Assembly: GCA_001898145.1 (NCBI GenBank)
Contig: MKSR01000029.1
Coordinates: 186,001 to 250,000, forward strand
DNA: 64,000 bases
Reading direction: 5' to 3'
Source of the DNA: Dyadobacter sp. 50-39
GTDB taxonomy: Bacteria > Bacteroidota > Bacteroidia > Cytophagales > Spirosomataceae
Made by a program: the position numbers and the translations under genes. Positions 53,079-61,669 of the stretch are shown here, piece by piece. The notes under the pieces are model-generated. The model had not been told where the DNA came from, did no database searches, and saw nothing but the letters and a program-made list of their open reading frames with translations. Position 1 is the first letter of the stretch. The number at the start of each line of letters is the position of its first letter.

Positions 53079-54200
53079 GGGGCGGTTCCGGTACCAGCCG
53101 ATTTTGTGCCACAGAAGTTTCCAATGGGTCAGATACCCTATATGTGCCGCGACAATGGAGAGTTTATCCGACCATTTGTCGCGGTATTTTACATTATAAA
53201 GGAAAATACGCCAGGTTTTAGTCTTCAACGAAGGGCGCTCGTTCTCCCAATGAGTGAGTATTTCGTTCAAAAAAGCCTCAGAGGGATAACTTCCGGGTTC
53301 TCCTGCGAGCCCCAGGTAGTCCCTGCCGCTCAGGCAGCTCGCCACGCCGAGCGATTCAAGGAGCAGTTTATGAAACCCCTTTTCCCTGGTTACCCTGCTA
53401 ATGTACGCCCAATCCAGCGAATCGGCAGTCTTATCGAGCAACCTGACGAAGTCGGCAACGTATTTCAGCTTGTCCCATTGCTCGACGCCACCATGATGGA
53501 TCACCATCATGAGGAGCTGAACTTCCATGCAAGGTACCTTCACCGCTTTTCCCATCATGTCGAACTGGACGAGGTTTCCTGCCAGCTCATCCCATTTGAA
53601 ATTATAGCAATACCGCGGGTAGGTGCAGTTCCACTGTATTTCCAATGATTGCAATGCATGCTCCCGCAGCGGCGTGAGAGGAAGCTGATAGTCGGTGTCG
53701 AGGTAATCATTTACGACAGCCTTTTCTTTAAGCAAGTAGTGGCGGTAACTATCGGCGGCGAAGCCTTCGCGGAGGAGAATATCCAGGCTTGGGGTAACAT
53801 CCTCTTTCCCGATAAAAAAATCAATATCGCCAAACTCCCGTGAGGCGGGCTTATCGTAGAACATCCAGGCCCATAATGCACCCTTCATCGGAAAAACGCG
53901 TACTTTATTCTCTATCAGACGATTATATAATCTCACGCATATTCCCAGGAAAGCCATATTGGTAACAGCCTGCCCCAACGCAAATTCCCGAAGCATTTGT
54001 TGAACTTCGGCGGGAAGGCTAATGGCCTTTTCCTGTACGTAGTCAAATGCCAGCGGCCTGATCTGGTGCCAGCTGGCAAGTGCCGAAAATTGACGCGGAT
54101 CAAAAGGTTTCTCCCGGACTGCGAAAGGCTGGCGGCCCGACGGCAGTACCGCTGCCTCGATCAGATATGCCAGTTCACGTGAGATCATGATTTGCTGCAT
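53019..54200 (-). CDS. Nucleotidyltransferase family protein (lasso-cluster type, NTP_transf_5)
   Basis: This 393-residue protein has a nucleotidyltransferase core: KGALWAW at 106-112 and the catalytic-type DID at 125-127 (REFGDIDFFIGKEDV). The size and the following helical region with VIHHGGVEQW match the NTP_transf_5 proteins often found in lasso peptide and related clusters. There they probably modify the peptide or a kinase product, though the reaction is not proven. It begins one base after the kinase gene stop, and the 3' end overlaps galM. It is the last gene of the four-gene operon. Confidence 0.85.
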   Translation of the reverse strand: MQQIMISRELAYLIEAAVLPSGRQPFAVREKPFDPRQFSALASWHQIRPLAFDYVQEKAISLPAEVQQMLREFALGQAVTNMAFLGICVRLYNRLIENKVRVFPMKGALWAWMFYDKPASREFGDIDFFIGKEDVTPSLDILLREGFAADSYRHYLLKEKAVVNDYLDTDYQLPLTPLREHALQSLEIQWNCTYPRYCYNFKWDELAGNLVQFDMMGKAVKVPCMEVQLLMMVIHHGGVEQWDKLKYVADFVRLLDKTADSLDWAYISRVTREKGFHKLLLESLGVASCLSGRDYLGLAGEPGSYPSEAFLNEILTHWENERPSLKTKTWRIFLYNVKYRDKWSDKLSIVAAHIGYLTHWKLLWHKIGWYRNRPSGKAHRDRAVNAVSGREDI

Positions 54201-54201
54201 C

Positions 54202-55119
54202 CTATTCCGTGATTAATGTTTCACGGATATTCGCCTCTACCCATTTTTCCAATTTATCAAACCCTTCGGGCCTCCTTATTCGAAGCAAATCCGCAAACCT
54301 GGCGCATTGAAGACTTTGAAAAAAGTGTCTTTTGAGATTCTCAGTGGTTAAAAGCGCAGTGGGTAATGGAAAATTACGAAGCATTTCTCCCGGCACTTCC
54401 GCCGCATTCATATGCCGGGCGGCCGGTTTGTTTCGGGCCTTATGAAGAAAGAAGACCTTTCTAAGAGGAACCATGCTCTTCGAAAACCGATCCCTTGGCT
54501 GGTAAGCAAACTTATTGATCCCCTCACTGACCGGTTCGAGGCTTGATTGGTCATAATGCAGCCCCTGGACGGTCTTTTCCCATATTTTAAGCTGGGGATA
54601 AGCCGGAATGACAAACGGATTGCCGGATTCATCGAAGGTAATTGCTGTGAGATCGTCGCTCAACAGCCTGCAACCCGCTTTAATGTAAGCTGCCGCCGTA
54701 CTGGATTTTCCGGCTCCCGGCATGCCCATGAAACACCACGCCTCTTCGCCTATTGCTACCGAGCTGGCGTGCAGGAGAAAATATCCTTTTTGGAAGAGGA
54801 TCAAGCCTAAGGCTTCACTCACCGTAAACAGGCTGATAATGTTACTATCCGAAGTCACGGGAGCGACAACCAGCTCATTACCACCCGAAGCCCGGAACAA
54901 CGCCACGCCGGTCCATTGCAGATACATGGCCTGCTGCTCGTCCTGGCCGAAAAACGCGCGGGTACCACGCCGGTAGATCGTAGTTGGCCGCATGTCCGGA
55001 AGCTTTACATCACCCTGTCGGATATAAATGTCGGATGCGGCATGCGGGTCGCCTTCGGATAGTTCAGGCAGGGGGATTTCTGAACGGATATGGAGCCCGA
55101 AGGCGGTGTAATGGTGCAT
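54202..55119 (-). CDS. HPr-kinase-like serine kinase (lasso-cluster type)
   Basis: This 305-residue protein has the HPr kinase/phosphorylase-like core. His117 occurs in LLHASSVAIG, the P-loop GMPGAGKSS is at 132-140, and Asp155-Asp156 in LLSDDLTAI follow. Kinases of this kind in lasso clusters such as the paeninodin cluster phosphorylate the C-terminal Ser of the precursor. The N-terminal 100 residues form an additional domain also seen in those kinases. It lies 21 bases after the B2 stop and one base before the nucleotidyltransferase. The target here is not visible. Confidence 0.87.
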   Translation of the reverse strand: MHHYTAFGLHIRSEIPLPELSEGDPHAASDIYIRQGDVKLPDMRPTTIYRRGTRAFFGQDEQQAMYLQWTGVALFRASGGNELVVAPVTSDSNIISLFTVSEALGLILFQKGYFLLHASSVAIGEEAWCFMGMPGAGKSSTAAAYIKAGCRLLSDDLTAITFDESGNPFVIPAYPQLKIWEKTVQGLHYDQSSLEPVSEGINKFAYQPRDRFSKSMVPLRKVFFLHKARNKPAARHMNAAEVPGEMLRNFPLPTALLTTENLKRHFFQSLQCARFADLLRIRRPEGFDKLEKWVEANIRETLITE

Positions 55120-55140
55120 GTGTGTAATTTAAAATAAAGA

Positions 55141-55581
55141 TCATTCCCAAACCCAAAGCCGTTTGTAGGAAACAGTGTCGGGCCAACGCCCTATAATAAT
55201 GTTGCCATTTTGTTCCACCCAGGCATGCGCTTCGAATTGCTTGGCGGGATTGATTTCGATGCCGATTTCCAGGGTTAATGCCGGAGCATTCCGGAGCAGG
55301 TATTTCGTTGCGAGGGCACGAGGCAGGCATAAAAGCTCAAAAGGCAGCAGATTTGCCGCGGTATCCACTGCCCAAACGGCCCGCTTTACCGATTCGGGCG
55401 GGGTATTCTCTATTCTGCTCGGGCGGCTGGCACGGTGGTACCATTTTCTGAACAGCGGAAACGGAAGCAGCAAAAGCCCGGCCTTGATCCAGATCAGGCA
55501 CCAGCCGGCCCGCAGGAAAATCCGCTTCTCCGGCCCGGATAAATTCCGCCATTTGCCTACCAGCTTGCCGATTTTGCCCAA
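55141..55581 (-). CDS. Lasso peptide biosynthesis B2-type transglutaminase-like protease
   Basis: This 146-residue protein matches the B2 leader peptidase family. Visible motifs are the N-terminal helices, CLPRALATKYLL with the catalytic Cys85, and the histidine motif AHAWVEQNG (His119) near the end. In lasso biosynthesis it cuts the leader off the precursor that B1 presents. It begins 2 bases after the B1 stop. It has no separate RRE, as expected for a split B1/B2 system. Confidence 0.9.
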   Translation of the reverse strand: MGKIGKLVGKWRNLSGPEKRIFLRAGWCLIWIKAGLLLLPFPLFRKWYHRASRPSRIENTPPESVKRAVWAVDTAANLLPFELLCLPRALATKYLLRNAPALTLEIGIEINPAKQFEAHAWVEQNGNIIIGRWPDTVSYKRLWVWE

Positions 55582-55583
55582 AT

Positions 55584-55850
55584 CTATTTGATTATTTCAA
55601 CCAGTCTCTCGGAAACCAAATCCTTCAACAAGCCGTCGATATCGTTCCTGCACGTAGCCGGATCGACATCGTACTCGCTGGTTACCACCTCACACAACGA
55701 ATCGATCGTTTGGGGGCCTTTTTCCAAGGTATCCCAGACCAGCACACCCACCTCGTCCAGACCGTAGTAGGCTCCTTTATTGTGGTTGAGGATCACTGTT
55801 TCCCCCGCAACTTTGGACGAGGTCTGTTCCGATGTAAGCTGGTATTTCAT
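55584..55850 (-). CDS. PqqD-like RiPP recognition element (lasso B1 type)
   Basis: This 88-residue protein starts at the ATG at 55850; a start at 55883 would add residues in front of a normal PqqD-like beginning. It has the winged-helix PqqD pattern: VILNHNKGAYYGLDEVGVLV early and LLKDLVSERLVEII at the end. B1 proteins bind the leader of a precursor peptide and deliver it to B2 and the cyclase. It opens the operon, with a promoter just upstream. Confidence 0.88.
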   Translation of the reverse strand: MKYQLTSEQTSSKVAGETVILNHNKGAYYGLDEVGVLVWDTLEKGPQTIDSLCEVVTSEYDVDPATCRNDIDGLLKDLVSERLVEIIK

Positions 55851-55893
55851 TATTATAATATAATTCCGAAGTATAATGTGCAACCGATTTGTA

Positions 55894-55926
55894 CAAAGTT
55901 AGAAATTTTAATTACTCAATCTCAAA
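55894..55926 (-). promoter_or_regulatory. Promoter of the B1-B2-kinase-nucleotidyltransferase operon
   Basis: On the minus strand TTTG (complement of 55923-55926) is followed after 21 bases by a perfect TAACTTTG (complement of 55894-55901), 43 bases before the B1 ATG. The -33 box lies in the 3' end of the aldehyde dehydrogenase gene, so the operon can be expressed on its own. Confidence 0.65.
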
Positions 55927-57450
55927 CTTTATCCCCTGCGCCAGTGGCAGTGCGGTGCCGTAGTTGATCGTATTGGTTTGACGCCGCATATAGGCTTTCC
56001 AGGCGTCGGAACCCGATTCGCGCCCACCGCCTGTCTCCTTCTCACCGCCAAATGCCCCGCCGATCTCTGCTCCTGACGTTCCGATATTCACGTTCGCGAT
56101 GCCGCAATCCGAGCCGGCGTGCGAGAGAAACCGCTCCGCATCCCGCAGGTCGTTGGTGAATATCGCCGAAGAAAGGCCCTGAGGCACATCGTTTTGCAAT
56201 GCAATGGCTTCTTCCGTGTCGGAATAACGGATCATATACAGGATCGGCGCGAAGGTTTCGTGCTGCACGATGGCGAAATGATTCTCCACTTCCGCAATGC
56301 AGGGCGAAACGTAACAACCGGACGCATATGCATCGCCTTCCGGCACGCCAGGTTCTACCACAAATGTACCTCCGGCTTGCCTGATCTGCTCGGCGGCATT
56401 CTGGTACTGCACGACGGCCTGTTTGTCGATCAAAGGCCCGACATGTATAGCCGGGTCCAATGGGTTACCAATTTTCAACTGGCCATATGCTTTTTTCAAA
56501 AGGCTTTTTACCTCGTCAAATATGGATTCATGAACTATCAAACGGCGCGTCGAGGTGCAACGCTGGCCGGCCGTACCCACAGCGCCGAAAACGATGGCAG
56601 GTATAGCTACTTTCAAGTCAGCGGTGGGCGTAACGATGATGGCATTGTTTCCGCCCAATTCGAGCAGGCTTTTACCGAGTCTCCTGGCCACCGCCTCCCC
56701 TACCGAGCGCCCCATCGGTATGCTTCCGGTAGCCGACACCAATGCGATCCGCGGGTCCTGTGCGAGCCATTCGCCCACTTCGCGGCCACCGGATACAATG
56801 CACGAGACGCCCTCCGGCACATTATTATCTTGCAAAACATCCCTGATGATATGCTGGCAGGCAATGGCCGTCAGCGGCGTTTTTTCGGAGGGCTTCCACA
56901 CGCATGCATTACCGCATACCCAGGCGACCATGGAATTCCAGGACCATACCGCCACCGGGAAATTGAATGCGCTGATAATCCCCACCACACCGAGCGGGTG
57001 CCATTGCTCGTACATGCGGTGCTGCGGGCGTTCGCTATGCATGGTAAGACCGTAAAGTTGCCGCGACAGGCCGGTGGCGAAGTCGCAGATGTCGATCATT
57101 TCTTGGACCTCCCCTAGCCCCTCCTGCAAACTCTTGCCCATTTCATAGCTTACCAAAGTGCCCAGCTCCTGCTTGTATTCGCGCAGCTTTGTACCCATTT
57201 GACGCACAATTTCACCGCGTTTGGGCGCAGGCAAGGTTCGCCAGCTTTTAAATGCAAGCGATGCGGTTTCCACTGCACGGTCATAATCAGCCCTGGCAGC
57301 CTGGCTTACCGCCCCGATCCGCTGGCCGTCGACAGGAGAAAAAGATTCCAGCAATGCACCACCGCCTTCCCAGGCCGACTGACCCGTAGTAACGCCATGG
57401 TTGATTCCCCCTATTCCGAGCTTTTGAAGAATTTCATCTATTCCTTTCAT
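55912..57450 (-). CDS. Aldehyde dehydrogenase, ALDH7 (aminoadipate semialdehyde) type
   Basis: This 512-residue NAD-dependent dehydrogenase has catalytic Cys298 in GQRCTSTRRL, the general base Glu265 in LELGGNNA and Asn163 in AFNFPV. The N-terminal pattern GINHGVTTG and SRQLYGLTMHSERPQHRMYE match the ALDH7 (antiquitin) group, which oxidises 2-aminoadipate-6-semialdehyde in lysine breakdown. A saccharopine-dehydrogenase-like gene lies directly upstream (6 bases), which fits lysine catabolism. Other semialdehyde substrates are possible. The stop is 61 bases from the lasso-type operon start. Confidence 0.88.
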   Translation of the reverse strand: MKGIDEILQKLGIGGINHGVTTGQSAWEGGGALLESFSPVDGQRIGAVSQAARADYDRAVETASLAFKSWRTLPAPKRGEIVRQMGTKLREYKQELGTLVSYEMGKSLQEGLGEVQEMIDICDFATGLSRQLYGLTMHSERPQHRMYEQWHPLGVVGIISAFNFPVAVWSWNSMVAWVCGNACVWKPSEKTPLTAIACQHIIRDVLQDNNVPEGVSCIVSGGREVGEWLAQDPRIALVSATGSIPMGRSVGEAVARRLGKSLLELGGNNAIIVTPTADLKVAIPAIVFGAVGTAGQRCTSTRRLIVHESIFDEVKSLLKKAYGQLKIGNPLDPAIHVGPLIDKQAVVQYQNAAEQIRQAGGTFVVEPGVPEGDAYASGCYVSPCIAEVENHFAIVQHETFAPILYMIRYSDTEEAIALQNDVPQGLSSAIFTNDLRDAERFLSHAGSDCGIANVNIGTSGAEIGGAFGGEKETGGGRESGSDAWKAYMRRQTNTINYGTALPLAQGIKFEIE

Positions 57451-57456
57451 AAATAC

Positions 57457-58518
57457 TCAACCCACATTCTTAAAAAACTGTCCATTCAATGTCTTGAAAA
57501 AATCATCCAGGGCAATGTCTTCCTGCCTGATAAAGCCCGTTCCGGGCAGCACGCCGTCTGCCACCATTTCCACGACCGACGCAATGGAAGCCGCCGTAGT
57601 CCACGAAATGGCCCGCCAGTGCTGGCCGTCGATCTCGATAGGATGATACGCCTGGTAGAATTCCTCCCGTTCGAGGTGGCTGCCTTTCCAGCCTTCTACT
57701 ACTGCATATACATACACCACATCCTGCTGCACGGGCGGTTTCGCTTCGGTGAGGATTTCCTCCACCAATGCGCGCTTGTCTTTCAGGCAAAGCTCATAGA
57801 GCATGAAGCGCATCAGACTGCAATGGCCGGGATAGCGGATGGTCTTGTAGTTCAACGTATCCACCTTGCCTTCCAGCGTTTCGCACATGGTCGCCAAACC
57901 GCCGGAAGTGCTGAATGCCTCGAATTCCTGCCCTTCGATATTGATCAGTTCAATGCCTTCCAGCGAAGGTACCATCTTGCGAACGCCGTTGTGAATGACC
58001 TCCGCGTCGTTCAGGTACTCATTCACCACGCCAGCCGGCGACCAGGTGAATGAATAGCCCATCAAACCATTGGGATAACGCGGCAATGCGCCCACCCGGA
58101 GCTCGATATCCCTGATTTTGGTGAAACGTTTTGCCAGATCCATTCCCACAATGCCTATGAACCCCGGCGCGAGCCCGCATTGCGGGGCAAGCACACTCCG
58201 GCTGTCTTTGGCCATTTCCCGGATAGCGGAAGTGGTAGGAACATCCTCGGTAAGATCGAAATAATGAATGCCTGCCTTGTGCGCACGCTGGGCGATGGGC
58301 AGGTTGAGGTTGTAGGGCATGCAGGATACAACCGCATCAAAACCGGCCAGTACCATGTCCAGAAACGCCCCGTCGTTCACATCTCCTGCCACCACATCGA
58401 AGGGCAGCTGCACGGCAGGTTGTGCTTTGTCGACTCCGGTTACAGTGAACCGTTTGCTCAGTAAAGTGCCCACGAGGGAGCCAACTTTTCCCAGTCCGAT
58501 CACAAGTACTTTTTGCAT
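57457..58518 (-). CDS. Saccharopine dehydrogenase family protein
   Basis: This 353-residue protein has an N-terminal Rossmann fold (KVLVIGLGKVGSLVGTLLS, 3-21), a VVSCMPYNLNLPIAQ segment and QCGLAPGFIGIVGMD, typical of saccharopine reductase/dehydrogenase. The C-terminal domain with SFTWSPAGVVNEYLN and STSGGLATMCETL matches the glutamate-forming saccharopine dehydrogenase. In combination with ALDH7 it should convert saccharopine to aminoadipate semialdehyde in lysine degradation. The lysine-ketoglutarate reductase partner is not in the window. Confidence 0.87.
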   Translation of the reverse strand: MQKVLVIGLGKVGSLVGTLLSKRFTVTGVDKAQPAVQLPFDVVAGDVNDGAFLDMVLAGFDAVVSCMPYNLNLPIAQRAHKAGIHYFDLTEDVPTTSAIREMAKDSRSVLAPQCGLAPGFIGIVGMDLAKRFTKIRDIELRVGALPRYPNGLMGYSFTWSPAGVVNEYLNDAEVIHNGVRKMVPSLEGIELINIEGQEFEAFSTSGGLATMCETLEGKVDTLNYKTIRYPGHCSLMRFMLYELCLKDKRALVEEILTEAKPPVQQDVVYVYAVVEGWKGSHLEREEFYQAYHPIEIDGQHWRAISWTTAASIASVVEMVADGVLPGTGFIRQEDIALDDFFKTLNGQFFKNVG

Positions 58519-58580
58519 GTATAGTTTTAAATGGTTTTAGTTGAAATTTTTGAAGCTATTTTGAAAGATAGAAAAAGAAA

Positions 58581-58612
58581 TTGCAGTTTTTAAAAGTTGC
58601 ATGTCATTTTTG
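58581..58612 (+). promoter_or_regulatory. Putative promoter of the HI0933-family gene
   Basis: TTG at 58581 is followed after 21 bases by CATTTTTG (58605-58612), one mismatch from TAnnTTTG. It lies 18 bases before the ATG at 58631. Confidence 0.42.
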
Positions 58613-58630
58613 TAGGACAAATCAGGCATT

Positions 58631-59845
58631 ATGACGATTACCATTGTGGGTGGGGGCGCTTCGGGTTTTATGGCGGCTATTACCGCTGCGGAGACATTTC
58701 CGGACGCCCGTATTACCATTCTTGAAAAAAGCAGAACGGTCCTCAACAAGGTCCGCATTTCCGGCGGCGGAAGGTGCAATGTCACGCATCGCCCGCACGA
58801 AATGCGGTATTTTATCAAAAACTACCCGAGAGGTGAAAAGCTTCTGCGCAGGCTGCTGCCGCGTTTCGATGCGGATGCTACGGTGGAATGGTTTGAAAAA
58901 AGGGGTGTACAACTCAAAACCGAGGCCGACGGACGGATGTTTCCCGTCACGGATTCGTCGCACACCATTATTGAATGTCTGGTCAAAACAGCACGGAACC
59001 TCGGCATCGAAATCAGGACGAGCATTCATGTCGATTCTTTTGAAAAAACAGGTGACGGTTTCCAGCTGAAAATCGTCCATGGAGAGCCTATTCTGACCGA
59101 TCGGCTATTGATTGCGACAGGCGGTTATCCAAGAGCGGAGAGCTTCGAATGGTTGCAGGAACACCGCCACGAAATTGTTCCGCCACTGCCTTCCCTGTTT
59201 ACTTTTAATACACCCGGCAACTACCTGTTACCATTGGCTGGTGTGTCCGTGAAAGATGCATTGGTGAAGATCGGGGGTACCAAACACGAATGGCGCGGGC
59301 CGCTGCTGATCACGCACTGGGGTTTCAGCGGGCCAGCTGTGCTGAAACTCTCGGCATGGGGCGCACGTGATCTCGCCGGAAAAGATTACCAATTTACCTG
59401 CCGTATCAACTGGCTGCCGGACATGAAGGAGCAGGAGGTAAGAGATTTTCTGTTGGCCGAAAAAAACGCCACGCCCAAGCAGCAGATCGCTTCCCACGCC
59501 CGGTTCGGATTACCGTCGAGGCTTTGGAAAGCATTTACCGAAAAGGCCGAGATTGCCGACACGCTGCGGTGGGGCGACGCGGGCCACAAGGTGCTGAACC
59601 GCATGACCGAGCTGCTTACCAACAGCCAGTATGAAGTGAACGGTAAAACTACATTCAAAGAAGAATTCGTGACCTGCGGCGGCATTGCATTAGCAGATAT
59701 CGATCCGGAAACCCTGCAAAGCCGTTCCATGCCCGGGCTGTTCTTCGCAGGCGAAGTAATGGACGTCGACGGCATTACCGGCGGCTTCAATTTCCAGAAT
59801 GCCTGGACGACGGGCTATGTCGTGGGGAAAAACATCGGTCTTTAA
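58631..59845 (+). CDS. HI0933-family flavoprotein (BaiN / aminoacetone oxidase-like)
   Basis: This 404-residue protein binds FAD through GGGASGF at 7-13. RISGGGRCNVTH (about 43-54), the internal FFAGEVMDVDGITGGFNFQ and NAWTTGYVVGKN at the C-terminus are hallmarks of the HI0933 family. Members have been called aminoacetone oxidases and bile-acid reductases (BaiN), but most lack proven substrates. It overlaps the uvrC stop by 4 bases, convergently. Confidence 0.88.
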   Translation: MTITIVGGGASGFMAAITAAETFPDARITILEKSRTVLNKVRISGGGRCNVTHRPHEMRYFIKNYPRGEKLLRRLLPRFDADATVEWFEKRGVQLKTEADGRMFPVTDSSHTIIECLVKTARNLGIEIRTSIHVDSFEKTGDGFQLKIVHGEPILTDRLLIATGGYPRAESFEWLQEHRHEIVPPLPSLFTFNTPGNYLLPLAGVSVKDALVKIGGTKHEWRGPLLITHWGFSGPAVLKLSAWGARDLAGKDYQFTCRINWLPDMKEQEVRDFLLAEKNATPKQQIASHARFGLPSRLWKAFTEKAEIADTLRWGDAGHKVLNRMTELLTNSQYEVNGKTTFKEEFVTCGGIALADIDPETLQSRSMPGLFFAGEVMDVDGITGGFNFQNAWTTGYVVGKNIGL

Positions 59846-61653
59846 TTGCCCGCTATGGTATCAAAATAGGCCCTAACCTTTTTCGCCCGGTCGAGGCCGA
59901 TGAGGTCGGTGAGCGTTTCCACAGAGCTCTCCCGGATAGCACGTACCGAACCGAAATGCTTCAAAAGCTTGGTAGCCGTCACCTTCCCGACGCCAACAAC
60001 CCCTTCCAGCTCGCTTACCAGGCTGGCCTTGCTGCGCTTGTCGCGGTGGAAAGTGATCGCGAAACGGTGCGCCTCGTCGCGGATCTGCTGGATCAGTTTC
60101 AGGGATTCGGACCGCTTATCGATGTACAAAGGCAGCGGGTCTTCCGGGAAATAGATTTCTTCCAGCCTTTTGGCGATGCCTATAATGGGTACCTGACCAT
60201 AAATACCGAGGCTTTTCAATGCATCGCAGGCAGCCCCGAGTTGCCCCTTACCGCCATCGATCACGATCAGGTCCGGCAATGGCTGCTCCTCGGCGATCAG
60301 ACGCAGGTATCTCCGTGACACGATCTCGTTCATGGAGGCAAAGTCATTCGGCCCGATTACGGTTTTGATATTGAAATGGCGGTAATCCTTTTTCGACGGC
60401 TTTCCATCTTTAAAGCACACCATCGATGCCACCGGATTGGTACCCTGGATATTGGAGTTATCAAAGCATTCAATATGCCTGGGCAGCGTTTTAATCTGCA
60501 AATCGGCTTTCAGGCGGATGAGGACACGGTCTTTCTTCGATGTCGTGGCAGAAGCTTCCACCTCACGTCGCTCGGTCCTCTCCCTTCTGAAATACATCAC
60601 GTTCTTCATCGACATATCCAGCAGCTTCTTCTTGTCGCCGATCTGGGGAACGGTCACTTCAAGCCGCATATCCAGGTCGGGTTTCAGGTTTGAAACGAGT
60701 TCTTTCGCTTCCGCACCGTACGTAGAACGCATTTCCACGATCATCATCGAGAGTATCTCCATATCGCTTTCATCAAGCTTTTTCTTGACTTCCAGCGTCT
60801 GGGTCGCCACCATGTACCCTTCCTTTATTTTCATAAAATTCAGGTAGGCAGCCTCCTCATCGGATACGATCGTGAGCACGTCGATATTCCCGATGCGCGG
60901 GTTAATGACGGTGGCCTTGCTCTGGAAATTAGACAGGTGCTCGATCTTCGTTTTCCATGCGTGCGCTTTTTCGAATGCCATTTGCTCTGCCGCTTCCAGC
61001 ATTTTTTCCTTGAAATACTGCTGTGGGGACGACAAATTACCTTTCAGTATATTGTGCACCTGCTCGATCTCCGCATCGTATTCGTCCTCGGCCTGCAATC
61101 CCTCGCAAGGGCCCTTGCAGTTGCCTATGTGGTATTCCAGGCAGACCTTGAATTTTTTAGCCTCGATATTTGCTTTCGTCAGCGGCAGCTGGCATGAGCG
61201 GATCTGGTATAATGCCTTGAACATATCCAGCAGCGTGTGCATCGAACGCAGATTGGCGAATGGCCCGTAAAAGGTGCCTTTGGTACGGTCCATATTCCGC
61301 GTCGGAAACACGCGCGGGAACGGTTCGTCGGTGACGCAGATAAACGGGTAGGTCTTATCGTCTTTGAGCAGGATATTGAACTTGGGCTGCAACTGTTTGA
61401 TCAACTGATTTTCCAGCAACAATGCGTCCCATTCGCTCAAAACAATGGTAAATTCGATCCGGCGGATCTGGCTCACGAGCCGCCTGGTTTTACGGTCGTG
61501 CTGATTGTTTTTCAAAAAGTAGCTCGAAACCCGGTTGCGCAGGCTTTTTGCTTTACCTACATATATCACTTCACCGGTTTCATCGAAATACCGGTACACA
61601 CCGGGATCGAGAGGAAGTTTGGCGAGTTCTTCTTTATAATTGAATTCAGACAT
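59842..61653 (-). CDS. uvrC: Excinuclease ABC subunit C
   Basis: This 603-residue nuclease makes the two cuts in nucleotide excision repair. The GIY-YIG domain occupies about 14-95 (GVYRYFDETGEVIYVGKAKS), followed by a UVR segment, the RNase-H-like nuclease domain (about 380-520, including ECFDNSNIQG and VIDGGKGQL) and a C-terminal helix-hairpin-helix (VVGVGKVTATKLLKHFGSV). Length and domain order are normal. The start follows the glycerate kinase stop by 16 bases. Confidence 0.95.
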   Translation of the reverse strand: MSEFNYKEELAKLPLDPGVYRYFDETGEVIYVGKAKSLRNRVSSYFLKNNQHDRKTRRLVSQIRRIEFTIVLSEWDALLLENQLIKQLQPKFNILLKDDKTYPFICVTDEPFPRVFPTRNMDRTKGTFYGPFANLRSMHTLLDMFKALYQIRSCQLPLTKANIEAKKFKVCLEYHIGNCKGPCEGLQAEDEYDAEIEQVHNILKGNLSSPQQYFKEKMLEAAEQMAFEKAHAWKTKIEHLSNFQSKATVINPRIGNIDVLTIVSDEEAAYLNFMKIKEGYMVATQTLEVKKKLDESDMEILSMMIVEMRSTYGAEAKELVSNLKPDLDMRLEVTVPQIGDKKKLLDMSMKNVMYFRRERTERREVEASATTSKKDRVLIRLKADLQIKTLPRHIECFDNSNIQGTNPVASMVCFKDGKPSKKDYRHFNIKTVIGPNDFASMNEIVSRRYLRLIAEEQPLPDLIVIDGGKGQLGAACDALKSLGIYGQVPIIGIAKRLEEIYFPEDPLPLYIDKRSESLKLIQQIRDEAHRFAITFHRDKRSKASLVSELEGVVGVGKVTATKLLKHFGSVRAIRESSVETLTDLIGLDRAKKVRAYFDTIAGN

Positions 61654-61669
61654 TGATTGAGATTTAGGA

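Noticed and set aside
55851-55911. Lasso precursor peptide gene between the aldehyde dehydrogenase and B1
   Set aside because: The 61-base gap has no start codon with a peptide frame of useful length, and a promoter fills the space.
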